Assembly (NCBI RefSeq): GCF_016469035.1
Contig: NZ_JAEHJZ010000035.1
Span: 18,675 to 82,674, forward strand
Reading direction: 5' to 3'
DNA: 64,000 nt
Origin: Gelidibacter salicanalis
Lineage (GTDB): Bacteria > Bacteroidota > Bacteroidia > Flavobacteriales > Flavobacteriaceae
Below, one piece after another: positions 28,851 through 37,864 of this stretch. The position numbers were made by a program, and so were the translations under genes. The notes under the pieces are model-generated. The model was not told the DNA's origin, did no database searches, and was given only the letters and a program-made list of their open reading frames with translations. Each line of letters opens with the position of its first letter. The stretch's first letter is position 1.

Positions 28851-30290
28851 TTATCTTGGATTTCTTTGCATTGAAGGATTATAGTCTAGTTCTATTTGAG
28901 GAATCTGTAAGATGTATCTCGGATCATTTTCAGAAAGAGTGTAAGTTTCGTTATCGTAAGTATGAGTAATTTCAGGCATACCATATCTTCTCAAATCGTA
29001 CCATCTATGAAACTCTCCAAAGAGCTCTCTTCTCCTTTCATCCTTTACCACCTGCACAACTTTTTCTTGGGTATCATAAGTCGTCGTAGAATATTTATAA
29101 TAATCAGACTCAAGTATAAAAGATGCATCAAACTTTGTCTTTCTAATAGTGTTTAAATCCTCCAGTGCATTATCAGGCTGACCCAACAAGGCATATGCTT
29201 CTGCTCGGTTAAGAAACGCCTCTTCAACTCTAAAACCTCTTGTAGGCTCTCCTAGACGATTTGGAAATGGTCTAAACTTAAAATACACCCTGCCTAAAGA
29301 TCCCTTTACATAAGTGAAGTAGTATAATCTCAAATCCCCTGGTTCATAGAGAGAAATTAAATCATCAGAGATAGCCAATGCTCCTGGAATATGAACATAA
29401 TAATACATCTCATTAGATCCGTACTTAAATAATACGTTGTCATTGGCGTCATTGAAATAATGGACTCCTTGACCATAGCCCCAACGTGTTTGAGCAAATT
29501 CCATAGAATTATTAGATATGTCAAAAAGATTGTTATTCAAGCTAATAGTTCGGTCAGCATAGGAAATAACATCTTCATATTTCTTCTGATAAAGAGCCAC
29601 TCGAGAAGCTAGCAAATTAGCTGATACGGGTGTTAGTTTAAACTTTGAAGTAATTCTTTGATCATTGTTTGTCATTAATTGAATGCCCATTTCTAAATCG
29701 GCATTAATTTGATCATAAATCTCCTGCACAGAATTACGTGTATACGACTCTGATTTGACCGTTGGATCTAATTTTAAAGGAACCCCTAAATCAATACTTG
29801 CCGTGCTTTCATTATAGGGCGCAGCATATAAATTTATCAACTTGAAATAAGAAAATGCCCTGAGCGCCATAGCTTCGCCTTTAGTGTAGGCAATAGCTGC
29901 AGCATTACCATTAGCGTCCTCAACGTTATCTACGACCACATTGGCATAATAAATTGCTTTGTAAAGATTTTTCCAAGCTTGGTCATAGCCATTAAACATT
30001 GAATTATGCTCATGGGTACTCTCAAAAGTAAATGGATGTAAAGGATACTCTCCCCGATCAGTGTTTAGGTATCTAATGTCCTGATCATCGGTCATCATCT
30101 CAACGTAATAATCCAATGCAACTATGGTCCCGTAATCTTTAGTTGTTGGGTACCCATAATTTAACAATTCAACATAATCACTAATAGTTTCAGGCTTCAA
30201 TTTATTTTGAGGCTCTTCTTCTAAAGCTTTGTCACAGGATGAAAAAGCCATAAGTATCAAAAAGGAAAATTTTATATATATAGATTTCAT
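28851..30290 (-). CDS. RagB/SusD family nutrient-uptake lipoprotein
   Basis: 479 residues with lipobox LMAFSSCDKA. N-terminal SusD-like helices with TPR pattern (WKNLYKAIYYANVVVDNV; GEAMALRAFSYFKLINLYA), and the C-terminal RagB/SusD signature (EEAFLNRAEAYALLGQPD; VVKDERRRELFGEFHRWYDLRR). It forms the lid of the SusC barrel on the cell surface and captures the substrate. No glycoside hydrolase is nearby; a peptide- or metal-related substrate is as likely as a sugar. Confidence 0.95.
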   Translation of the reverse strand: MKSIYIKFSFLILMAFSSCDKALEEEPQNKLKPETISDYVELLNYGYPTTKDYGTIVALDYYVEMMTDDQDIRYLNTDRGEYPLHPFTFESTHEHNSMFNGYDQAWKNLYKAIYYANVVVDNVEDANGNAAAIAYTKGEAMALRAFSYFKLINLYAAPYNESTASIDLGVPLKLDPTVKSESYTRNSVQEIYDQINADLEMGIQLMTNNDQRITSKFKLTPVSANLLASRVALYQKKYEDVISYADRTISLNNNLFDISNNSMEFAQTRWGYGQGVHYFNDANDNVLFKYGSNEMYYYVHIPGALAISDDLISLYEPGDLRLYYFTYVKGSLGRVYFKFRPFPNRLGEPTRGFRVEEAFLNRAEAYALLGQPDNALEDLNTIRKTKFDASFILESDYYKYSTTTYDTQEKVVQVVKDERRRELFGEFHRWYDLRRYGMPEITHTYDNETYTLSENDPRYILQIPQIELDYNPSMQRNPR

Positions 30291-30307
30291 AGTATTCAGT
30301 TTTTAAA

Positions 30308-33300
30308 TTAAAAGGTCACATTAAAACTCAACATATAAGATGTTGGCAGCGGCAATGATTTATAAGGAAATGTTTCAGGATCATATCCATCCAGGCCTTT
30401 GTCTGCAAACAGAAATAAATTATTGCCTTCCAATTGTACATATGCTCTAGAAAACTTAAGTGCTCTAAGAATACTTTCCGATAAATTGTACTGTAAAGTC
30501 ACATTGCTTAACCTTAAGAAATCACCTTTTACTACACGTATATCACTTTTATTCCAATAGGTTTTGTGGTTGTTTTGACCTGTTTCATTTTTAAGATGTG
30601 GAATATTTGTTGAATTTTCATCACCCGGTTCCCTCCATGCATTGAGAAGTTCTTTATTTAAGTTTTGATCTGGAGAATACATCCATGAAGCTAGTATCTC
30701 CTCCTTTCTAAAATAATTGCCAAAACCGTATGTTAACAGTGCTGAAAGTTTAAAGTTTTTGTATTCAAATAAATTGCTTACCCCCCCCTGATATGGCGCC
30801 TCAATTGGACCATTATAAACCAGATCATCAACTCCAAATTCTAAATCTCTCTTAGCGGTTGTTGTTTCTCCATTAGCCAAATTGAAATGGGCAACACCCT
30901 CTTCGTCAAGGTGACTATAGCTAACAGAGTATAATGAATTTAAAGGTTTACCAACAATTGCAGCATCTGGTTTATATGGGAATGGCGATAGCATTCTAGA
31001 TACATTAGGATCAATATTTACTTTTTTGACTTCATTCTTATTATAAGCAAAGTTTACCGTAGTACTCCAATTGAAATTAGGTTTTGGAGCTCTAATATTT
31101 CTAGTTGTCAACCCGAATTCAATTCCTTTGTTTGACACATCAGCAAAGTTGATTGGTAACGTAGAAAAACCATTTACCTCTGAAATTCTGGTATATGTGA
31201 TTAAATCTTCACTAAGTCGGTCATAAATATCAATGGCTCCTAGAACTCTGTTATTAAATAAAACAAAGTCTAAACCTATATTTGTACTGTAAGTTTTTTC
31301 CCATCTCAAGTCTGGATTGGCAGGAGAGGAAATCGTTAATAGATCTAAATCTGACCAGTAAGCCGGGTTTAGGAAAGATGCCACAATTTGTGGTGTGCTT
31401 TCCGAGTTGGTAGAACCTTGTAATCCATAAGACCCGCGTAAAGACAAGTTGTCAAAAACACTTTCTTTCATAAATTCTTCCTCAATAATGTTCCATCTTC
31501 CAGAAACTGACCAAGCAGGCTCCCATCTATATTTAGGACTAGAACCAAAAAGATTTGATCCATCGTACCTTATATTACCATTGATCACATATTTGTCATA
31601 AATGGAATAGGTCAATACACCAAAATAAGAAGCAGACTTCGTTTTATAATCACGAATTTGCAAGTACGGTGCACCAGCCAATTCTTCTCCTATATTTTCA
31701 CTTGTGGAAATGACCCTTCCTCTATCATGGAGATACCCCCACCCCACGGTATTATCTCCTCGATAATTGTTTACACGATATTCTCCACCTCCGTAGAATT
31801 GCAAAAAATGAACATCAGTCTCAATTGGCGTGTACTCTAGAGCCATACGCGTCATATAATAGTCTTGGAAATTTGAATTTGAAAAAATCACACCTCCTCT
31901 GGGTAGATTACTATCTGCTGGAGCAGGTTCTCCAAAATTAGACCTTCTTATTCCTGCCACTTGATTGGTGTTTTCAGTATAATAGGTTTCATTTAACTGG
32001 CTGCTCTTAGTATAGTTAACAACGCCAAAGACCTTTAAATTATTCAGAATATCAAAATCTAATGAAATTCTTGAGCTTGTGCTATTAGTATTTGCTTCTT
32101 GGTTAGAGTTAGAATATTCGTTCATTATATTGAACAAATAAAAATCACTATGCCCTCTATACATGTTAGGGCTTCCATCGGTATTATAAAGAGGAAACGT
32201 TCTACTTGTATTTATTGCGTAATCAAAAGGATTTGGTGTCGATCTCGTAAAATTTGATATCCCTGCTGGCACGTAACTGTAAGGATAGGAACTTCTATTA
32301 GTTGTGAATGTAGAAAGATAAAACTCTAAATTAAATTTATCTGATAATTGGGTGTTCAACTTTACAGAACCATTATACCTCTGGTTTTTAGTAAGAATGT
32401 CTGTACCATCCTGATTAAGATATGATAATGAAGCATAATAATTAACACTTTTGCTTCCTCCAGACACGTTGAAACTAGTTGTTGTTCCTACGGCGTCCCG
32501 AAACAATTCTTTAAACCAATCCGTGTTATATGTTTGTGCTAACCTTACTTCATCTCCAAATTGTTGCCAATTTTGTAAATCTCTGTTTTTATAGCGGGCA
32601 TAAGCTCCTGCGAGACCTACAGAATTAACGTTGGCGTCAGAGTTATAATACTGCAATCCCGAATCAAAATAAAATTGCTCAATGTCAATTCTCTCCTTTG
32701 AGTTCATCAAGTTAAAATCATTGTATCGGGGTCTTTGAGTCACGCTTGTCCCTACATTGATATTAATAACAGGCTTTCCTTCCCGACCACGTTTAGTGGT
32801 GAGCACAATGACACCTCCTGCAGCACGCACACCGTAAATAGCAGATGCTGAGGCATCTTTTAAAACAGTTATTGATTCTATATCTTGGGGATTAATTCCG
32901 GAGATTGAATTACCAATACGGTTTACTAAATCAGGTGTATTCAGTTCCGCAGGGGTTAATGGCACGGGATCTTCTAATACGACACCATCAACAACCCATA
33001 AAGGCGAAGTATTTCCTGTTAAAGTAGATGTGCCTCTAATTTTCACTATGGGTACAGCTCCGACTTCGCCAGAACTTTTCACAACGGACAGGCCTGGAAT
33101 TTGACCTTGTATTAAATTGTCAATTTGAGGATTCCAAGCAGGAATATCCTTGGTTTTGACTGTGCTAATAGCACCAGTACTCTTTTTCTCTATGATAGTG
33201 TTATAGCCAGTTAAAATGACCTCAGTTAAAGAGGCTACATCAGGAACCATCTTAACATTAATTGTTAATTCGCTCTTCACTTCCAAGGCCTGAGTTTCAA

Positions 33301-33844
33301 ATCCTATTGAAGAGAACGTTAAAAAATCACCCTTTTCCACTTTAATAGAGTAATTTCCATCAAAATCAGTGGAGGTACCCTTGTTGGTGTTTTTCACTAA
33401 AACGGTAACCCCAGGGAGTGGCATATCATTTTCGTCAGTGACTCTTCCTTCAATAGGTTGTTGAACATTGGAGTTTTCTTTATTGTTGACTATTATAATT
33501 GTATTTGTTCCTGAAATTTCGAATTTATAGTCATTATTTGAAAGGCTTTGTCTTAGCAAGTCTGAAACCAAAACCTCCCCCTCAGTTAGATTAATTGTAG
33601 GTGCATCTTTAAACAGGCTTCGAGGATAAATAAACTCATAATCCGTCTGATTCTTTATAATTTTAAAGACTTGATCTATAGTTACGATCTGATCTTTATA
33701 GATGGTAACTTTTTCTTGGGAGAAGGTGTTTTCTGCAGTAAAACTAAAAACAGTTGTACAGAGTAAGAAAATAAAGGTTCTCATAAGTGTAAGGGATAGT
33801 CGTCTTTTAAAAGACAAACAGGTGGTGACTAATTTAATTTCCAT
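30308..33844 (-). CDS. SusC/RagA TonB-linked outer membrane protein with STN domain
   Basis: 1178 residues. The signal peptide is near residues 20-42 (RTFIFLLCTTVFSFTAENTF), then an STN domain (about 55-112, VTIDQVFKIIKNQTDYEFIY) that talks to an anti-sigma factor, a carboxypeptidase-regulatory-like domain (about 130-205, GRVTDENDMPLPGVTVLVKN), the plug (GYNTIIEKKSTGAISTV to ASASAIYGVRAAGGVI) and a long beta-barrel ending in aromatic SFNVTF. The STN domain together with FecR and ECF sigma genes just upstream shows that this transporter is autoregulated by its own substrate through cell-surface signalling. Confidence 0.97.
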   Translation of the reverse strand: MEIKLVTTCLSFKRRLSLTLMRTFIFLLCTTVFSFTAENTFSQEKVTIYKDQIVTIDQVFKIIKNQTDYEFIYPRSLFKDAPTINLTEGEVLVSDLLRQSLSNNDYKFEISGTNTIIIVNNKENSNVQQPIEGRVTDENDMPLPGVTVLVKNTNKGTSTDFDGNYSIKVEKGDFLTFSSIGFETQALEVKSELTINVKMVPDVASLTEVILTGYNTIIEKKSTGAISTVKTKDIPAWNPQIDNLIQGQIPGLSVVKSSGEVGAVPIVKIRGTSTLTGNTSPLWVVDGVVLEDPVPLTPAELNTPDLVNRIGNSISGINPQDIESITVLKDASASAIYGVRAAGGVIVLTTKRGREGKPVININVGTSVTQRPRYNDFNLMNSKERIDIEQFYFDSGLQYYNSDANVNSVGLAGAYARYKNRDLQNWQQFGDEVRLAQTYNTDWFKELFRDAVGTTTSFNVSGGSKSVNYYASLSYLNQDGTDILTKNQRYNGSVKLNTQLSDKFNLEFYLSTFTTNRSSYPYSYVPAGISNFTRSTPNPFDYAINTSRTFPLYNTDGSPNMYRGHSDFYLFNIMNEYSNSNQEANTNSTSSRISLDFDILNNLKVFGVVNYTKSSQLNETYYTENTNQVAGIRRSNFGEPAPADSNLPRGGVIFSNSNFQDYYMTRMALEYTPIETDVHFLQFYGGGEYRVNNYRGDNTVGWGYLHDRGRVISTSENIGEELAGAPYLQIRDYKTKSASYFGVLTYSIYDKYVINGNIRYDGSNLFGSSPKYRWEPAWSVSGRWNIIEEEFMKESVFDNLSLRGSYGLQGSTNSESTPQIVASFLNPAYWSDLDLLTISSPANPDLRWEKTYSTNIGLDFVLFNNRVLGAIDIYDRLSEDLITYTRISEVNGFSTLPINFADVSNKGIEFGLTTRNIRAPKPNFNWSTTVNFAYNKNEVKKVNIDPNVSRMLSPFPYKPDAAIVGKPLNSLYSVSYSHLDEEGVAHFNLANGETTTAKRDLEFGVDDLVYNGPIEAPYQGGVSNLFEYKNFKLSALLTYGFGNYFRKEEILASWMYSPDQNLNKELLNAWREPGDENSTNIPHLKNETGQNNHKTYWNKSDIRVVKGDFLRLSNVTLQYNLSESILRALKFSRAYVQLEGNNLFLFADKGLDGYDPETFPYKSLPLPTSYMLSFNVTF

Positions 33845-33938
33845 AAATTTGCAAGGTGTTAGTTAGACATTAGTTTAATTTTCAAGCTAGAGGGACGAAG
33901 TGAGACATCGGGAAATGATTAGCTTCGTTCTCTCTTTT

Positions 33939-35105
33939 TTATTTTAAAATCACATTTCTATCGCTTATTTCATAACTTTTAATACTGCCGACACTTTTAA
34001 TGTTCTTGAGAATACTCTCGATACTCCTGTCTTTATAAAGAACACCTACAAACTCTACGTTTTCGATGTCTTTATTCTTAAATTCAACATTCATATTATA
34101 CCATCTAGATAAAACAGTCATAATTTCTTTTAAAGATTTATCTTCAAAACTGAAAACTCCATCTCTCCAAGAAACTTCATTGTAAACATTCACATTAGAA
34201 ATTTGTGCTGTGTTATCCAAAACATTATAAGCGTATTGTTGATCTGGCTGCAAAGTTTGGCTATTATCAGAATGTAAAACCAAAACTTTACCTTCAACCA
34301 ATGTTGTATAAATGGTTGCTTCATCTTTATAAGCCTTCACATTGAACTGGGTTCCAACAACTTCAACCTTCTGACCTCGAGAAAATACTTGAAAAACGTC
34401 ACCATTGTGCAACGAACTAGGCGATACTTCAAAATATGCCTCTCCATATACGAGTTCAACTTTACGAGAAGTTCCTTCAATAAAATTGATAGGATATTTT
34501 AATTGGCTTTCTGAATTGAGCCATACTGTAGTGTTATCAGATAATTTGACTACAAACTGACCACCTCTTGGAATGGTCAAATAGTTATATTGAATGACAT
34601 TGTTGGTGACAACACTTTGAGAATCGACTGCATTATAAACAATTTCGTCACCGTTGCTGCTGATATTTTGACTTTCATATAAGGTGCCTTTTTCTAATAA
34701 AACGATGGAACCGTTCTCTAAAGTCAAAGTGGCCTTATTGGTGCCAATTTGAATATTATTTTCAACTACCTTTAGATCTTTTGTTCCACTTGGGACGTCA
34801 CGATTTAGAACGCTATAAGCAATAAAACCTCCTATTAAAATCACAGCCGCGTACTTTAATAGATTTGCATTAAAAACAGATAAAACCTTCTTTCTTTTAA
34901 AGCTTCCAATACCTAGCTTTTTCTGGATATTATTGTAGATTTTTTCTTCTACAACTCCCCTATCTTCATCTTGATTTTCCCAAGTGTTGATTTCCTGATG
35001 GCTTTGGAAAAAATTTAGAAGTGCCTTAATCTCCTTCATATTGGCTTTTCCAGACAACAATTGCTCTATAAGAATTAGGAACTTTCTTTTATTATTTATG
35101 TTCAT
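33939..35105 (-). CDS. FecR family anti-sigma factor
   Basis: 388 residues. A cytoplasmic N-terminus (about 1-80) binds the sigma factor, one membrane helix (LLKYAAVILIGGFIAYSVL, about 87-105), a periplasmic FecR domain (about 175-270; IPRGGQFVVKLSDNTTVWLN, YGEAYFEV) and a C-terminal DUF4974 domain (SLKEIMTVLSRWYNMNVEF) that contacts the STN domain of SusC. It transmits substrate binding at the outer membrane to the sigma factor. It is encoded 75 bp downstream of sigma and 94 bp upstream of susC. Confidence 0.95.
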   Translation of the reverse strand: MNINNKRKFLILIEQLLSGKANMKEIKALLNFFQSHQEINTWENQDEDRGVVEEKIYNNIQKKLGIGSFKRKKVLSVFNANLLKYAAVILIGGFIAYSVLNRDVPSGTKDLKVVENNIQIGTNKATLTLENGSIVLLEKGTLYESQNISSNGDEIVYNAVDSQSVVTNNVIQYNYLTIPRGGQFVVKLSDNTTVWLNSESQLKYPINFIEGTSRKVELVYGEAYFEVSPSSLHNGDVFQVFSRGQKVEVVGTQFNVKAYKDEATIYTTLVEGKVLVLHSDNSQTLQPDQQYAYNVLDNTAQISNVNVYNEVSWRDGVFSFEDKSLKEIMTVLSRWYNMNVEFKNKDIENVEFVGVLYKDRSIESILKNIKSVGSIKSYEISDRNVILK

Positions 35106-35180
35106 TTTTTTCTTTCAAAGGGGTCATACATAATAATGACGAAAAAAAACACTTGAACACCTGCTCAATAGCTAAAAAAA

Positions 35181-35777
35181 TTAATTATGGTAATGGTAGA
35201 GAATAAAAATGATATATGAAGTAGTTGATATAGAACTCAAAGAGCCTCTTAAAATCTTAAGAGCTTTTGTTATATGACCTTCAACGGTACGTGGAGAAAT
35301 ATTTAATTTGCTGGCGATTTCTTTATGACTGAGATCCTCATTCCTACTTAAATTAAAAACAATTCGGCACTTTTCCGGAAGTTCGCTTATAATGGTCTCA
35401 AGGTATTCATGAAGTTCCTTGTCCATTAGTTTGGTTTCGGGATTAGATGTCTGTATGCGTTCATTAAAGTTCTCCAACAAATCAACTGTAATAGCAGATT
35501 TGTTTTTTCGGAAATAATCATATGTTTTATATATGGCACTTGTATAGAGATAACTTTTTAAAGACACCTTTATGTCAAGTCTTTCGCGATTTCTCCAGAT
35601 TTTCACAAAAACATCCTGCACAATATCTTCGCTGATTTGTTTGTTATTGACAAGATTATATACCGCAAAATACATTAATTCCCAATGTTCCTTATAGACT
35701 GAGGCTAATGCAGATTCATCATTGTTGTTTAGACGATGAATTAAATCTCTTTCTTTTAGACTAAGTTTAGAAGACAT
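35181..35777 (-). CDS. ECF sigma factor of the SusCD system
   Basis: 198 residues. Region 2 (YFAVYNLVNNKQISEDIVQDVFVKIW) and region 4 (LPEKCRIVFNLSRNEDLSHKEIASKLNISPRTVEGH) are both complete. It is the Bacteroidota SusC-linked ECF type, and the hydrophobic tail (TSYIIFILYHYHN) is a common feature of that subtype. Released from FecR when the transporter is loaded, it would drive transcription of the operon from 35105 down to 25355. Compare it with the second, unusual sigma factor at 37078, which is not preceded or followed by a FecR. Confidence 0.95.
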   Translation of the reverse strand: MSSKLSLKERDLIHRLNNNDESALASVYKEHWELMYFAVYNLVNNKQISEDIVQDVFVKIWRNRERLDIKVSLKSYLYTSAIYKTYDYFRKNKSAITVDLLENFNERIQTSNPETKLMDKELHEYLETIISELPEKCRIVFNLSRNEDLSHKEIASKLNISPRTVEGHITKALKILRGSLSSISTTSYIIFILYHYHN

Positions 35778-36418
35778 GAATAGAAGTTTATGTGAACGAA
35801 GTTAAAAAAATTAACGTATTTGTAACATTAAACACAAAAAAACCTATTTATTTAGATAAAGCTTGTGGTTTTCAAGAGTTCAAATTTTTAAAAAAAATTG
35901 AAATAAATGTCCAGTTTATTTAGTAAAAAACTGCGCGTTTTAAAGAAGGCAAACAACTTTCATTTATCATCTATTATATTTTAGGATAATCATTTTTAAA
36001 AGCTGTTTTAAGGTTATTTGGAAAACCGACCGCACGGTTTAAAGTATTCAAAATGCACAAACTAATAGTTTGTGTATAGTAAATTTTTTAAACATACCTT
36101 TTAGAGAAAAAAAGTAAAGTTTAAATAAATCTAGCCTATTGAGTTTCTATTGCTTTTGATTAAAATAGTCCATCTACCACCGAAGCTGACTTCGTCAAAG
36201 TCATTATTAAATGAATAGGATACTATTCATGACCAGCAGTTGCGGTTCAGAAAACTGGAAATTTTGATGATAGAATCCAACTCAAAAAAATAATGTCGTC
36301 CGGCTAAAACTATAGTAACCACAGCGCATTATGACAAACATAATTAGCCCAAAATACATTTGTTAATTTACAACTCTTTCGGAAGTTTTAGGTCTTTATA
36401 TGCAAACAACATTTTAAA
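35778..36418. other. 640-bp intergenic region with one operator-like palindrome
   Basis: No gene is seen. CACAAACT-AAT-AGTTTGTG at 36056-36074 is a perfect 8-bp inverted repeat with a 3-nt spacer and could bind the small helix-turn-helix protein encoded next door. The promoter of the SusCD regulatory operon should lie just right of 35777. Confidence 0.45.
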
Positions 36419-36667
36419 TTAATTTTCTAATTCTTCCAAAGAAAAATTAAAACTATATAATTCCATTGGATGAATACCAAGACCTTTTGCAATAGGTAAG
36501 ATTGTTGTGATTTTAGGTTCATTCTCATCAGCAAGGATTCTATAAATAGCTTTATTTTCAATGTTCCCAATTGAGGCAATAGTGGCGATATCTCGGTCAC
36601 TTTCTTCAATTAATTTTCTTAAATGTTCACTGAATGCTTTTCGATATCCTTTTCTCCACTCTTTCAT
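36419..36667 (-). CDS. Small Cro/C1-type helix-turn-helix regulator
   Basis: 82 residues from the ATG at 36667 (MKEWRKGYRKAFSEHLRKLI); an in-frame GTG at 36682 adds five residues and is less likely. LRKLIEESDRDIATIASIGNIENKAIYRILADENEPKITT follows the XRE pattern with the recognition helix around NKAIYRIL, and LPIAKGLGIHPMELYSF is the usual end. It stands alone between the SusCD regulators and the sigma/Cas12f-like pair and may regulate either side. Confidence 0.75.
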   Translation of the reverse strand: MKEWRKGYRKAFSEHLRKLIEESDRDIATIASIGNIENKAIYRILADENEPKITTILPIAKGLGIHPMELYSFNFSLEELEN

Positions 36668-36800
36668 TAGCACAATATCCACCCAAACGATCGAAAAAAA
36701 TTGTCAAGTTTGACACTTTTAAATAATTTTTCTTATATTTACTCCATATTAATATATTTGCGATACTTCTTAAAGTAAAATATTAGAAGCATTCGTTTTG

Positions 36801-36922
36801 AATCTCGCCTTTGGAAACTGGTAATTTTTAGGAAACGAGAGGATAAGTGAAATGCTCACGACCCGGGGCGTGGGCTCACTTATTGTTTCCAGGTATACCA
36901 GTACCTCAAAGGCATAAGTTGA
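36801..36922 (+). ncRNA. Structured RNA candidate upstream of the sigma/Cas12f-like pair
   Basis: Nested pairing spans the region: GCCTTTG (36807) with CAAAGGC (36907), CTGGTA (36818) with TACCAG (36896), GGAAAC (36831) with GTTTCC (36885), ATAAGTGA (36843) with TCACTTAT (36876), CACG (36857) with CGTG (36869). It ends its inner arm with GCGTGGGCTCACTT (36868-36881), a 14-mer repeated exactly downstream of the gene pair. It could be a guide-RNA gene, or an RNA leader of the sigma gene whose start is 155 bp further on. Strand is inferred from the gene direction. The 36683-36800 flank holds no gene. Confidence 0.55.
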
Positions 36923-37077
36923 GTCTTCACGTCCTTTTTGTTTGTATAAAAAAGGTCATGCTTCTCTACTTTTTTCAAAGCACCTTCTCTTTATAAATCA
37001 TAAGAACTCGCTTTAGTAATTAAATATGAATCCAATTTAATTCTGGTGGAGGCTACCACCCATTTAAATGAGGTCTT

Positions 37078-37863
37078 ATGGTGCACACTAATTTTGAACA
37101 ATTAAAAAACGGCTGTCATGCAGCCTTTGCGGAAATCCATGCCCAATACAGTAGGCGTATCTTCTGGGTGGGCAAGCGAATGATCAACGATGATTTTGTT
37201 GTGGAATCATTGGTCCAGGATACTTTTTTAAAGTTGTGGATCCATATGGACCGTATTGAAACGCCTGAGCATATTTTCTTTTTTCTCCGGTTCGTGATGA
37301 AAAGGGAATGTATCTCCTATTATACACGGCCGAGAAACAGGTTTTTCAGAAAAGTCAATTCGTTAGAGTCCTATGACAATTTCCAGGACTATCTGGCGGG
37401 ATACGATCCCATCCATGACACTGAAAATCTCAATGTCCAAAAATATGAACAGGCTAATTTCGATCGCATTAAAAAAATACTGCCCCTACTCAATGCGGAA
37501 AAACGACACTTGATCGATCTCTGTTTAAAATACGGCTTTCAATATAAACCCATTTCGAAACTCATGGGAACCAGCATTACCGAAACCAGCAACAAGGTAA
37601 AAATGGCCATTAGGGATATCCGGAGCATCATTAATCAGGGGAACCTGTTGGAATCCACAAAAAAACCAAGAAATATAGTGAAAATCCAAGGATCAATAAC
37701 CGAGGCTCAAAAGCATATATTGGAACTCCGCTGTGAGGAAAAGCATTCCTTTGAGACCATTGCAACCGCGCTCAACCTTTCCCAAAAGGTAGTGCACCGA
37801 GAATTCCTGACGGCGTATAAATTACTACAGGAGAAACACCAACAACAATCACAATTTGCTTGA
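37078..37863 (+). CDS. ECF-like sigma factor with two region-4-like domains, partner of a dead Cas12f
   Basis: 261 residues, about 70 longer than a usual ECF sigma. Region 2 covers about 8-85 (AFAEIHAQYSRRIFWVGKRM; VESLVQDTFLKLW). A first region-4-like helix-turn-helix spans about 125-185 (LLNAEKRHLIDLCLKYGFQYKPISKLMG...). A second, about 205-252, repeats the pattern (ITEAQKHILELRCEEKHSFETIATALNLSQKVVH). No FecR or other anti-sigma gene is adjacent. The nuclease-dead Cas12f-like gene begins one base after its stop, so they are co-translated. Proposed role: sigma subunit brought to a promoter by an RNA-guided partner rather than by -35/-10 reading. This follows recently described RNA-guided transcription in Bacteroidota; the link here is inference. 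Confidence 0.8.
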   Translation: MVHTNFEQLKNGCHAAFAEIHAQYSRRIFWVGKRMINDDFVVESLVQDTFLKLWIHMDRIETPEHIFFFLRFVMKRECISYYTRPRNRFFRKVNSLESYDNFQDYLAGYDPIHDTENLNVQKYEQANFDRIKKILPLLNAEKRHLIDLCLKYGFQYKPISKLMGTSITETSNKVKMAIRDIRSIINQGNLLESTKKPRNIVKIQGSITEAQKHILELRCEEKHSFETIATALNLSQKVVHREFLTAYKLLQEKHQQQSQFA

Positions 37864-37864
37864 T

